From NCBI GenBank assembly GCA_023662725.1, contig JAMPIL010000007.1, positions 1 to 64,000 on the forward strand: DNA of 64,000 nt, in the 5' to 3' direction. Each line of letters starts with the position of its first letter. Within the stretch, counting starts at the first letter, position 1. The notes under the pieces are model-generated. The model saw only the letters and a program-made list of their open reading frames with translations. It made no database searches and was not told the origin of the DNA. The stretch comes from Ruminococcus flavefaciens. Lineage in GTDB: Bacteria > Bacillota > Clostridia > Oscillospirales > Ruminococcaceae. The translations under genes and the position numbers were made by a program. Of the stretch, positions 55,093 through 63,226 are shown piece by piece.

Positions 55093-56251
55093 TAATGAGA
55101 AGGGTAAAATAATTCACGGTGATAATATTGCAGTACTTGGTGAATTAAATGAAGCATCTGTAGACAGTTGTATATCTGATTTTCCGTATGCAATTGAATT
55201 TATGGGAAAGAATTGGGATTCAGCCAAATGCTGGAATCAGAGCAAGGGTATACACGGTCAGTTTCCCGGAACCGGATATTCAGGTAAGAAGAGACCAGCA
55301 TTTTATGCTAATTCACATGAGGATAAACTTATATTCTATGATTGGTACCTTAAGCGTGCAGAATTGTTGTTTAAGGTTCTAAAGCCTGGTGGATATGCGG
55401 CAATATTTGGTCATCCTAAGCCCAATCACAGACTGAAATGTGCTTTTGAGGATGCAGGATTTAAGATTGTTGAGGAGATAGATTGGATTTATTCTACAGG
55501 TATGCCTAAGAATCAGGACATTGGAAAACTGTTTGAGCAATCAGGAAACACCACAATGACTGAACAATATGCAGGATATAAAACAGCAGGATTGAAGTCT
55601 GCACATGAATCAATCACGATCTTTCAGAACCCTCTTGAAGGTACATATATTCAGAATATAGAAAAATATGGATGCGGAGCAATGAATATTGACACTTGCC
55701 GAGTACCGTTTAAAAATGAGCAGGATATTCAAACAGCAAAAGCCAAAACCCATTTTACAGAAGCATCTGATCACAGTCGTGGGTTCGGCAATGGTACCGA
55801 TATTTACGGAGATGCTAATACTCCATTGGAGCAGTCACACGGAGCTTATCAGGATAAGACTAATGCGGATTATATGAATGATTCGCTTGGTGGATATGGT
55901 GATATAGGTTGTGTAAGCAGATACTTCCCAATCATAAAATATTGTCCTAAAGTTGCACCTCATGAACGTCAACTTCCAAATAGAGAAAGAAATCCTCATG
56001 TTACAGTAAAACCTGTAGAATTAATTAAGTGGCTAATCAAGCTGCTAACACCGATTGACGGAACAACTATTGATGTAATAGCAGGGAGTTGTACTCATGC
56101 AGTTGCTTGTGAAGAGCTGAACAGAGAGTGCAGATATAATCTGAGATGTGTAGACATTGAATTGATGAATACAGAATCAGATCCGTACTGCGATATTGGC
56201 AAACAACGTGTAGAAGCTGTAAACTGCGGTAAACCGAAGAAGTTGTTTTAA
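55076..56251 (+). CDS. DNA methyltransferase (N4/N6-type)
   Basis: A 391-residue amino-methyltransferase of the phage type. The catalytic motif is SDFPYAIEFMGKNWD near the start (DPPY-like with Phe for Pro). SAM-binding residues are expected in the C-terminal TTIDVIAGSCTHAVACEELN, where the usual FxGxG is degenerate. PKNQDIGKLFEQ in the middle is typical of this subfamily. Its target sequence is unknown. It overlaps the gene before and is followed closely by a small Cys-rich gene. Confidence 0.82.
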   Translation: MEIIFNNEKGKIIHGDNIAVLGELNEASVDSCISDFPYAIEFMGKNWDSAKCWNQSKGIHGQFPGTGYSGKKRPAFYANSHEDKLIFYDWYLKRAELLFKVLKPGGYAAIFGHPKPNHRLKCAFEDAGFKIVEEIDWIYSTGMPKNQDIGKLFEQSGNTTMTEQYAGYKTAGLKSAHESITIFQNPLEGTYIQNIEKYGCGAMNIDTCRVPFKNEQDIQTAKAKTHFTEASDHSRGFGNGTDIYGDANTPLEQSHGAYQDKTNADYMNDSLGGYGDIGCVSRYFPIIKYCPKVAPHERQLPNRERNPHVTVKPVELIKWLIKLLTPIDGTTIDVIAGSCTHAVACEELNRECRYNLRCVDIELMNTESDPYCDIGKQRVEAVNCGKPKKLF

Positions 56252-56265
56252 AGGAGCATAAAATT

Positions 56266-56433
56266 ATGTGCGTTAAATCCTGTGATTGTAATAATTGTCT
56301 TAAAACAAAGACCTGCACTGACTGTGAATATAGTCAGTATGTAGAAAAATTCATTAATATCAAGTGTAATAGTAATGGTGTACAGGGGTGCCCTTTTAAA
56401 TTAACACTCAAAAATCAGTTATCAAGGAGCTGA
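56266..56433 (+). CDS. Small Cys-rich protein
   Basis: A 55-residue protein with AAAGGAG upstream, directly after the methyltransferase and 3 bp before a radical SAM gene. It has eight Cys, arranged as CVKSCDCNNC, then CTDCEYSQY, then KCNSNGVQGC. The pairs suggest zinc or Fe-S knuckles, not secreted disulfides, since no signal peptide is present. Its position suggests it works with the radical SAM protein, for example as a small partner, but this is a guess. Confidence 0.65.
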   Translation: MCVKSCDCNNCLKTKTCTDCEYSQYVEKFINIKCNSNGVQGCPFKLTLKNQLSRS

Positions 56434-56436
56434 CTG

Positions 56437-57609
56437 ATGAAAGTAGCAATAATTGATGCAGATCTTATCTGCAGAAAGAATCATAGATTTCCAAATCTTG
56501 CTTGTATGAAGATATCATCATATTGGAAACAGCAAGGTGCAGATGTAGAATTGAAACTTGATTACCAAAATCTCAACACATATGACCTTGTTAGTATTTC
56601 AAAGGTATTTTTAGATACCGTTATACCTGGTGAACCACCCTTCAGATTTATGAAAAATGAAAAGCAGATACATGAGTTCTATAAAAACAATCGGATTTTG
56701 AATCTACCCAATGTCCAATACGGCGGTACTGGATTCTACTACGATAAAGCACCAAAACTTCCAGATGAGATTGAACATATAATGCCTGATTATCATTTAT
56801 ATGATTCTTGGGTGCATCAACAACTTGATTCTGGTATTAATCGAAACGCACTCACCTATTACCTTGATTGGTCAATCGGCTTTACAACAAGGGGATGTAT
56901 CAGAAAATGTCAGTTCTGTGTGAACCGCAATTACAGCAAATGTTCTGCTCATAGCCGCCTTAAAGAGTTTGTGGATCAGGATAGGCCTTATATTTGCCTT
57001 TTAGATGATAATGTATTTTCCTGCTCGGAATGGAAAGCTATATTTGATTCCCTCAATCAAAGTGGAAAACGGTATCAGTTTAAGCAGGGTCTTGATGAAC
57101 GTCTGCTCACTGATGAAAAGTGTGACTACCTGTTCAGCAAATCAAACTGGATCGGTGATAGAATCTTCGCCTTTGACAACATTGAAGATAAGGACGTTAT
57201 CATAGACAAGCTACAAATGATACGCAGACATACTGATGCAATCGTTAAGTTCTATGTATTCTGCGGATTTAATCACGATAATCCCGGAAAGTATGATATA
57301 GATTTCTATCACAAAGACATTCATGACCTTATGGAAAGAATCAGAATCCTCATGACATATAACTGTCTGCCATATATTATGCGGTATAAGGATTATCAGA
57401 AAAGTCCATACAAAGGATTTTATAACGCTACAAGTTGGTGGTGCAATCAGCCTGCATTCTTTAAGAAAACAAGCTTTCGTGAGTTCTGTGAAAGCAATCA
57501 AAAGAGAGTTAAGGGAGAGTGTGTAGCGGTGCAGTATCTCAATAAGGTAGAAAGTGACTTTCCAGACATTGCAGAACAGTACTTCGATTTGAAATGGAGT
57601 GATGTATAA
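56437..57609 (+). CDS. Radical SAM protein of the mobile element
   Basis: A 390-residue enzyme. The N-terminal 130 residues form a Rossmann-like domain (KVAIIDADLICRKNHRFPNLA) reminiscent of B12-binding radical SAM proteins but without the cobalamin DxHxxG motif. The Fe-S motif is TTRGCIRKCQFCVNR (CX3CX2C) near residue 155. A YICLLDDNVFSC segment lies downstream. Similar proteins occur in phages and ICEs beside PAPS-reductase-like proteins, as here (the next start overlaps this stop). The substrate is unknown; DNA, tRNA or protein modification are possible. Confidence 0.75.
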   Translation: MKVAIIDADLICRKNHRFPNLACMKISSYWKQQGADVELKLDYQNLNTYDLVSISKVFLDTVIPGEPPFRFMKNEKQIHEFYKNNRILNLPNVQYGGTGFYYDKAPKLPDEIEHIMPDYHLYDSWVHQQLDSGINRNALTYYLDWSIGFTTRGCIRKCQFCVNRNYSKCSAHSRLKEFVDQDRPYICLLDDNVFSCSEWKAIFDSLNQSGKRYQFKQGLDERLLTDEKCDYLFSKSNWIGDRIFAFDNIEDKDVIIDKLQMIRRHTDAIVKFYVFCGFNHDNPGKYDIDFYHKDIHDLMERIRILMTYNCLPYIMRYKDYQKSPYKGFYNATSWWCNQPAFFKKTSFREFCESNQKRVKGECVAVQYLNKVESDFPDIAEQYFDLKWSDV

Positions 57610-58665
57610 TGAAACATTATATAAGTGATTTACATCAGATGCAATCATTACTCCTCAGTGCCAAAATAAGCATGACACAGAGACGTATTATAGATTGGTA
57701 TAATCATTTTTGTGGGGACGTATATTTGAGTTTTAGTGGCGGCAAGGACAGCACTGTACTCAATCACATTATTCAGAGTATGGGGTATGATATTCCGGCA
57801 ATGTTTATTGATACTGGCTTAGAATATCCGGAAATAAGGGAGTTTGTCAAGCAATGCAAGGAAAATGGTGAGAACATCGAAATCATCAGACCTACTTTGA
57901 CTTTCCGTCAGGTTATTGAGAAATATGGATACCCTGTGATTTCAAAAGAGGTCAGCCGTAGGTTGCAGTATGCTAAGAAAGCTATTGCAGAGGGCAGAGA
58001 ATCTACTCACGGTGACTGTCAGAAACTGTGTGGTCTTGCAGTAGATAAAAACGGAAATAGAAGTCAATTCAACTGTGAAAAAATGGAAATTTCTGCTTGA
58101 TGCACCATTCAAGTGTTCATCAGAATGTTGTACAGTGATGAAAAAGCACCCTGCAAAGAAATATGAAAGAGAAACCGAAAGAAATCCGATTTTAGCTACG
58201 ATGGCTGATGAATCAAGACTAAGGTTAGAAAATTGGATAAAATATGGTTGTAATGCCTTTGAAGGAGGTCGGCCGATCTCTCAGCCTATGTCATTTTGGA
58301 CTGAACAAGATGTGTTGCAGTATTTGGTTGAATATAATGTTCCATATGCTTCTGTCTACGGTAAAATCTATCAGGAGCGGAACGGTACATATAAGATGAC
58401 AGGTTGTAATCGGACAGGCTGTGTGTTCTGTATGTTTGGCTGCCATCTTGAAAATGACGAGAGCCGTTTTCAGAAACTCAGTAGAACTCATCCTAAGCTG
58501 TACAATTATTGTATGAATGGTGGTGAGGAGGTTGAAGGTGTATGGCATCCAGATAATAACGGTCTTGGACTCGCAAAGGTTCTTGATTACATAGGGGTTG
58601 ACTATACACCACATAAGCAGTGGAAATCTAAAAAGCTGTTTAATATTGAACCAAAATCTGATTGA
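57609..58665 (+). pseudogene. PAPS-reductase/DndC-like ATP-pyrophosphatase, frameshifted
   Basis: The first frame (57609-58100) has the PP-loop VYLSFSGGKDSTVLNH and a typical FIDTGLEYPEIREFVKQ. A slip at the A6 run near 58080 changes frame within NCEKWKFLLDAPFKCSSECC. The second frame then carries the rest to 58665, including PISQPMSFWTEQDVLQYL and a Cys group (TGCNRTGCVFCMFGCH) that could hold an Fe-S cluster. The joined protein would be about 350 residues. One base in a homopolymer makes true decay, a sequencing error or slippage all possible. Confidence 0.78.
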
Positions 58666-58691
58666 CAAAATAGGTGGAAGTGCGATATAAT
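58662..58691 (+). promoter_or_regulatory. Sigma-A promoter of the phosphoesterase gene
   Basis: TTGACA (58662-58667) overlaps the stop codon of the gene before; TATAAT follows at 58686-58691 with an 18-bp spacer. Confidence 0.8.
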
Positions 58692-58744
58692 TTATATATG
58701 TAAGAGGTAATCGGTATATAAATAGCAATAGAAAGGATTAAATT

Positions 58745-59437
58745 ATGGTATATATAACAGGAGATATCCACGGCAGTATGTATCCGATCTATGAGCTGTG
58801 CAATGCACTAAGTCCAACATTTGAAGATGTGGTTGTGATTCTCGGAGATGTAGCTGCAAATTATGATTTGAACAGTAGAGATCGACAGTTCAAGCGACAG
58901 ATGTCAAGATTTCAGCCGACTTTCTTCTGCATTCACGGAAATCATGAGTGCCGACCACAGAACATTGCATCATATAAAGAAAAGCAGTGGAATGGCGGAA
59001 CTGTAATGTACGAAGAAGAATTTCCGAATATTTTGTTTCCGGTAGATGGTGAGATATTCATGCTTGCAGAAATGAAGTGTTTGGTCATCGGCGGTGCATA
59101 CAGCGTTGACAAGTACTTTAGATTACAAAGAGGTTTAAATTGGTGGGCAGATGAACAGCCCTCAGAGGAGATAAAAATACGTATAGAAGATCAAATATAT
59201 AATAATCATATCGATGTTGTATTTTCTCATACTTGTCCATATAAGCACACTCCAATAGAATGCTTTCTGCCTGGAATTGATCAAAGTACGGTTGACAATA
59301 GTACGGAACATTGGCTTGACACAATTGAGGAATCTATTGATTACAAGGCTTGGTATTGCGGTCATTGGCACATCAACAAAAGAATTGATAGAATGCATTT
59401 CTTATATCATAATGTAGAAAATATGGTTACTTTGTAA
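58745..59437 (+). CDS. Calcineurin-like metallophosphoesterase
   Basis: A 230-residue enzyme with AAAGGA upstream. Metal-binding motifs are YITGDIHGSMYP, VVILGDVAAN, CIHGNHECRP, a His in VVFSHTCPY and YCGHWHINKR. All five blocks of the fold are present. It has its own promoter. In phages and ICEs such enzymes act on nucleotides or nucleic acid ends. Confidence 0.88.
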   Translation: MVYITGDIHGSMYPIYELCNALSPTFEDVVVILGDVAANYDLNSRDRQFKRQMSRFQPTFFCIHGNHECRPQNIASYKEKQWNGGTVMYEEEFPNILFPVDGEIFMLAEMKCLVIGGAYSVDKYFRLQRGLNWWADEQPSEEIKIRIEDQIYNNHIDVVFSHTCPYKHTPIECFLPGIDQSTVDNSTEHWLDTIEESIDYKAWYCGHWHINKRIDRMHFLYHNVENMVTL

Positions 59438-59449
59438 ATGGAGGTATAT

Positions 59450-59716
59450 ATGTCAGTATCTGAATCAAAGAAACGAGCAAATAAAAAGTATGACAGCAAG
59501 GCATATGATCAGATGATGGTTCGTGTTAGAAAGGGGGGATAAGGCAATTATTGCTGCTCATGCTGATAAGTATGGTGAAAGTATAAATGCCTTTTTGAAG
59601 CGAGCTCTTTATAATCAAATGGAGCTTGAAGCACTGGAATTTCACAACGGATTGAACAAAAATCTGCTCGTATGGGGATGTACATGGATATGAGATATTT
59701 CATCAATAGTTTATAG
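59450..59716 (+). pseudogene. Ribbon-helix-helix (antitoxin-like) protein, frameshifted
   Basis: Starts at ATG 59450 after GGAGG: MSVSESKKRANKKYDSKAYD. A slip in the G6 run near 59535 moves AIIAAHADKYGESINAFLKR into another frame, and a second slip near 59660 leads to SARMGMYMDMRYFINSL ending at 59714. The joined protein (about 88 residues) matches the common Clostridia pattern of Arc-like RHH proteins of mobile elements. No toxin gene lies next to it. Confidence 0.65.
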
Positions 59717-59808
59717 CATAAATTCTATACTTAGTGAGGTGATTAATGAAAATCCATATTTGTAAAAATATTTTAACGCACGAATTTTTAAGTATACTTC
59801 AAAAACTA

Positions 59809-59838
59809 TTGACTTTTACCTGATTTTTGTGGTATACT
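59809..59838 (+). promoter_or_regulatory. Sigma-A promoter of the AAA/DUF4143 gene
   Basis: TTGACT (59809-59814) and TATACT (59833-59838) with an 18-bp spacer, 18 bp before the start codon; GAGGTG is the ribosome site. Confidence 0.7.
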
Positions 59839-59855
59839 AAAACAGAGGTGATAGC

Positions 59856-61037
59856 ATGGTTGAGCGTAAGTATTATATGGATAAAATCAAGAAATTACAA
59901 AATCATCAGATCATCAAAGTGGTGACAGGCGTCAGGAGATGCGGCAAGTCCACATTGCTGAAACAGTTTCAGGAGTATCTTTTGAAATCCGGTGTGAATT
60001 CCGAACAGATTATTGCAATTAACTTTGAAGATGTTGCGAACGAACATCTTCTCGATTATCATGCTTTACATGACTATGTAATTGAACATTTGCAGGCTGG
60101 TAAGATGACCTATATCTTCCTTGATGAAATACAGGCTGTTCCAGATTTCCAGAAGGCTGTGGATTCATTGTTTATCCGTGAGCAAACGGACATCTATATA
60201 ACTGGTTCCAATGCGCATATGCTGTCCGGTGAACTTGCAACGCTGCTTTCCGGCAGATGTATTGAAATTCCGATGCTGCCATTATCATTTGCAGAATATC
60301 TTGAATTATCCAGCCTTGATAAACGCACGGCGTGGCAAAACTATTTTCAATACGGCGGTTTCCCCTATGCTGTTCAGATAACGGATGCTGAAATCAGAGC
60401 TGATTATCTTCTTGGCATTTATCACACGGTATTGCTTAAGGATGTAGCAGAAAGAAAGCGTATCAATGACATAAGGTTGCTGGAAAGTGTTGTAAAATTT
60501 CTGTTTGACAACATCGGTAATATTGTTTCTTCCAAGAAGATTGCAGACAGCCTGACTTCATTTGGCAGAAAAACAACCCCTATAACGGCAGAAAACTATG
60601 TCACTGCACTGACAGATGCTTTTATTCTGTACAAGGCAGAACGGTATGATGTGCAGGGTAAACAACATTTAAAATCACTTGAAAAATATTACGCTGTGGA
60701 TATGGGGCTTCGTTGTTTGCTGCTTGGCAACCGCAGACAGGACATCGGTCATATCCTTGAAAACATCGTCTATCTGGAACTGATACGCCGTGGCTATAAG
60801 GTGAGCATCGGCAAGGTTGGTGACTTAGAAATTGATTTTGTTGCAGAGCACAACGGCGAAAAGATATATTATCAAGTATCTGCAACCGTAATCAATGAGG
60901 AAACCTTTGAACGAGAAATCACACCGCTGAAACGTGTGCATGATAACTACCCCAAATACATCATCACAATGGACGAACTTCCCATGGATGAAGAAGGTAT
61001 CAAGATTATCAATGTAATTGATTTCTTATTGCAATAA
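59856..61037 (+). CDS. AAA_14/DUF4143 ATPase
   Basis: A 393-residue protein. Walker A VVTGVRRCGKSTLLKQF at about residues 22-38, Walker B MTYIFLDEIQAVPDFQ, sensor ITGSNAHMLSGELATLLSGR, then a winged-helix part and a C-terminal DUF4143 domain with a nuclease-like core (LENIVYLELIRRGYKVSIGK, EIDFVAEHNGEKIYYQVS). Such stand-alone ATPases are frequent and often horizontally moved in gut Clostridia; role unknown. It has its own promoter and terminator, so it is an independent cassette in the island. Confidence 0.88.
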   Translation: MVERKYYMDKIKKLQNHQIIKVVTGVRRCGKSTLLKQFQEYLLKSGVNSEQIIAINFEDVANEHLLDYHALHDYVIEHLQAGKMTYIFLDEIQAVPDFQKAVDSLFIREQTDIYITGSNAHMLSGELATLLSGRCIEIPMLPLSFAEYLELSSLDKRTAWQNYFQYGGFPYAVQITDAEIRADYLLGIYHTVLLKDVAERKRINDIRLLESVVKFLFDNIGNIVSSKKIADSLTSFGRKTTPITAENYVTALTDAFILYKAERYDVQGKQHLKSLEKYYAVDMGLRCLLLGNRRQDIGHILENIVYLELIRRGYKVSIGKVGDLEIDFVAEHNGEKIYYQVSATVINEETFEREITPLKRVHDNYPKYIITMDELPMDEEGIKIINVIDFLLQ

Positions 61038-61076
61038 TCTGGTATATCTGATTTTAGACAATTGAATAATTTTTAT

Positions 61077-61114
61077 AAGCCGTACCGATGCCCAGTCATT
61101 GGTACGGCTTTCTT
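61077..61114 (+). terminator. Terminator of the AAA/DUF4143 gene
   Basis: AAGCCGTACC (61077-61086) pairs perfectly with GGTACGGCTT (61101-61110), followed by TCTT. Confidence 0.85.
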
Positions 61115-61183
61115 ATTACCCAAATCGTTGTTATAGTATATGAGTAGGTTTATGCAAATACAGCAGAACCTTAATTATTTTCA

Positions 61184-61798
61184 GTGGGTGATAAACTTTT
61201 GAATTACATACCATTTCCAAATAAGAAGTATAAGACAATTCTTGCTGATCCGCCATGGAAAGAAAGTGGTGGAGGAAAAATCAAACGTGGAGCTGATAGG
61301 CATTATCCGCTTATGGCAACAAAAGAAATATATGAACTTCCAGTGCAACAGATAGCAGATGAAAACTGCCATCTTTACCTATGGACAACCAATAATTTTC
61401 TTCAAGACGCTTTCAAAGTAATGGAATCCTGGGGGTTTGAGTATATCACCTGTATCAAGTGGATGAAAGACAGCCAAGGGTTAGGTCAGTATTATAGAGG
61501 ACTGACAGAGCACTGTTTGTTCGGCAGAAAAGGTATGGTGCCATATAAGACAATTGATGAGAAAAGACAGCAGGGGGTAACCGGATTTTATGCACCAAAG
61601 GAAGAACACAGCAAAAAGCCTGACACTATGCGTCAGATGATTGAAAAGGTATCATATATGCCTGCTATTGAACTATTCGCACGTCAAAAACATCCGGGTT
61701 GGGACTGCTGGGGTAATGAGGTGTGTATATGCGATGATTCATCTGCTCCGTTAAGAACTTCTGTCAAAAGCAAAAGCCTATTCACCATAAAGGATTGA
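61184..61798 (+). CDS. MT-A70-family adenine methyltransferase
   Basis: A 204-residue protein with a GTG start (a TTG at 61199 is possible; neither has a strong ribosome site). The catalytic motif is TILADPPWKESGGG near the N-terminus. CHLYLWTTNNFLQDAF, ITCIKWMKD and PAIELFARQKHPGWDCWGNEV follow the family pattern. It should methylate N6 of adenine in DNA; the site is unknown. It overlaps the next methylase by one base. Confidence 0.85.
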   Translation: MGDKLLNYIPFPNKKYKTILADPPWKESGGGKIKRGADRHYPLMATKEIYELPVQQIADENCHLYLWTTNNFLQDAFKVMESWGFEYITCIKWMKDSQGLGQYYRGLTEHCLFGRKGMVPYKTIDEKRQQGVTGFYAPKEEHSKKPDTMRQMIEKVSYMPAIELFARQKHPGWDCWGNEVCICDDSSAPLRTSVKSKSLFTIKD

Positions 61799-62452
61799 TG
61801 CTTATGAAGTCAATAAAGCTATTTGAAACCAATTCAAAGTCTACTATGAAATCAGACAGAACAATCATAAGTCCGATTCCATATATGGGAAATAAAAAGA
61901 GGTTGATTAACAAGGGTCTGATTAGTATGTTTCCAAAGAGAATACATACTTTTGTAGATCTTTTCTCCGGAAGTGGTATCGTTTCAATGAATACAAGAGC
62001 AGACAAAATCATTATGAATGACATAGACACTCATCTGATTGAGCTATATGAACTGTTCAAATCGCATACTGCTGAGTGTATCATACAGCATATTGAAAGC
62101 CGCATTCAGGAGTTTGGTCTTCCAAAAGAAACAACAAGACGCTGTGTATTCAAGGATGCTGAAAAGATAAATCAGTATAAAGCGGCATACATCAAGCTCA
62201 GAAACAAGTATAATCAGGAAAAATCTACATTGGATCTTTGCACTTTGATGTATTTCTCCTTTTCTCAGCAATTCAGATTCAATGCTAACGGAGATTTTAA
62301 TATGCCTTGCGGTAACGATTATTTCTCTGACTATCAAAAAGCAGGTATCTTAAGCGGATGTGATTTCTTTCATAACAACAGTTAACTATCACTAATCTTG
62401 ATTTTAAGCTATTTGATCTAAACACTCTCACTACATATGATTTTGTCTACAA
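61798..62452 (+). pseudogene. DNA adenine methylase (Dam/D12 class), truncated
   Basis: The first part is intact: PIPYMGNKKRLINKG and the SAM motif TFVDLFSGSGIVSMN, then a long target-recognition insert. The frame ends at 62383. The continuation TITNLDFKLFDLNTLTTYDFVY is in another frame and stops just before the catalytic DPPY motif would occur, where unrelated sequence begins. Without DPPY the enzyme is dead. Confidence 0.8.
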
Positions 62453-62464
62453 TCTTATTTACAG

Positions 62465-62560
62465 ACAGCTCTTGAAAATTCGATTTATCACGAGCAGTTT
62501 GTTGAGGGGGAATTTGATGAAGATTTCGATTTTGACGATGATATTCAGTTGGAGTTATAG
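62465..62560 (+). pseudogene. 3' end of another island gene
   Basis: A frame without start reads ALENSIYHEQFVEGEFDED and FDFDDDIQLEL to a TAG at 62558. It is joined to the truncated methylase, so a deletion removed the end of one gene and the start of the other. Confidence 0.4.
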
Positions 62561-62572
62561 GAGGGATAAGAT

Positions 62573-62854
62573 ATGAAATATAAAAGATTTTTTGTAAAAA
62601 TTACTCCCAATACTGATCTGTCGAGAGAAGATAAGAACGGCGAAATTGTTGTCAGCGATGGGTTCACTATTGAAGTTTTTTCGGATGAATCTGAAAAGCT
62701 TGAAGTTGATGTTTTTTCGGCGGCAGTTGATTTTGAGCTACTGAAAAACAGTCTTGAAGAAGCGGTTCAGTTCGCTAAGGATTATATCGACAGTGAGGAA
62801 AAAGAATACTGCAGAATGATTGATGAGTATGGTCGTGAATTCGAAAAGGATTAA
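62573..62854 (+). CDS. Small acidic hypothetical protein
   Basis: A 93-residue protein behind GGAGGG. It begins MKYKRFFVKITPNTDLSRED and ends in a charged helix (DYIDSEEKEYCRMIDEYGR). Short proteins of this kind are common in phage and ICE replication blocks. No domain recognised. It is the last gene of the island before promoter copy C. Confidence 0.6.
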   Translation: MKYKRFFVKITPNTDLSREDKNGEIVVSDGFTIEVFSDESEKLEVDVFSAAVDFELLKNSLEEAVQFAKDYIDSEEKEYCRMIDEYGREFEKD

Positions 62855-62917
62855 TGAGCAGATGTGCAGTTCGGATAGAAATGTTCGGACTGCATAACAT
62901 TTTTGAACTGGTAAAAG

Positions 62918-62996
62918 CTCATTTCATGTTAAAATAAAATAAAAATGTGCATTTCATGCCACAGGTATTGACATTTAAAATTTATAAGGTTAAAAT
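62918..62996 (+). promoter_or_regulatory. Regulated promoter module, copy C (upstream of a third HExxH gene)
   Basis: Box 2, TGCATTTCATGCCACA, is at 62948 and TTGACA at 62968, 20 bp on, then 17 bp and TAAAAT (62991-62996) and GAATTATAGA. The upstream box is weaker (CTCATTTCATG at 62918) and lies 30 bp before box 2, one helical turn more than in copies A and B. A leader of about 220 bases without a gene follows. Confidence 0.78.
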
Positions 62997-63226
62997 GAAT
63001 TATAGACAATTATTTGGTTTTTCATCAAAATTTGCTGAAGAATGACTGAAAGTTAAAGATGTATTCAACAAAATAAATTTGAAGTTGTTTTTTGTCATAT
63101 TTTGACAGAAAATAAGTGCTCAAATTAGTATGTTGTTGCAGAATGTACAAGCGCCATTTGTGTTTTTTTGCAATCATACAAATATTTTGAAGTTTGCTCG
63201 AATTTTGTAACTTTTTGGCGGCGAAA

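Noticed and set aside
56437-57609. Second RiPP maturase
   Set aside because: It has only the CX3CX2C cluster and no SPASM or Twitch Cys pattern, and its neighbours are methyltransferase, PAPS-reductase-like and phosphoesterase genes of a phage-like island.
59450-59716. Toxin-antitoxin pair
   Set aside because: The RHH protein looks antitoxin-like, but it is frameshifted and no small toxin gene lies beside it; the AAA/DUF4143 gene downstream has its own promoter.
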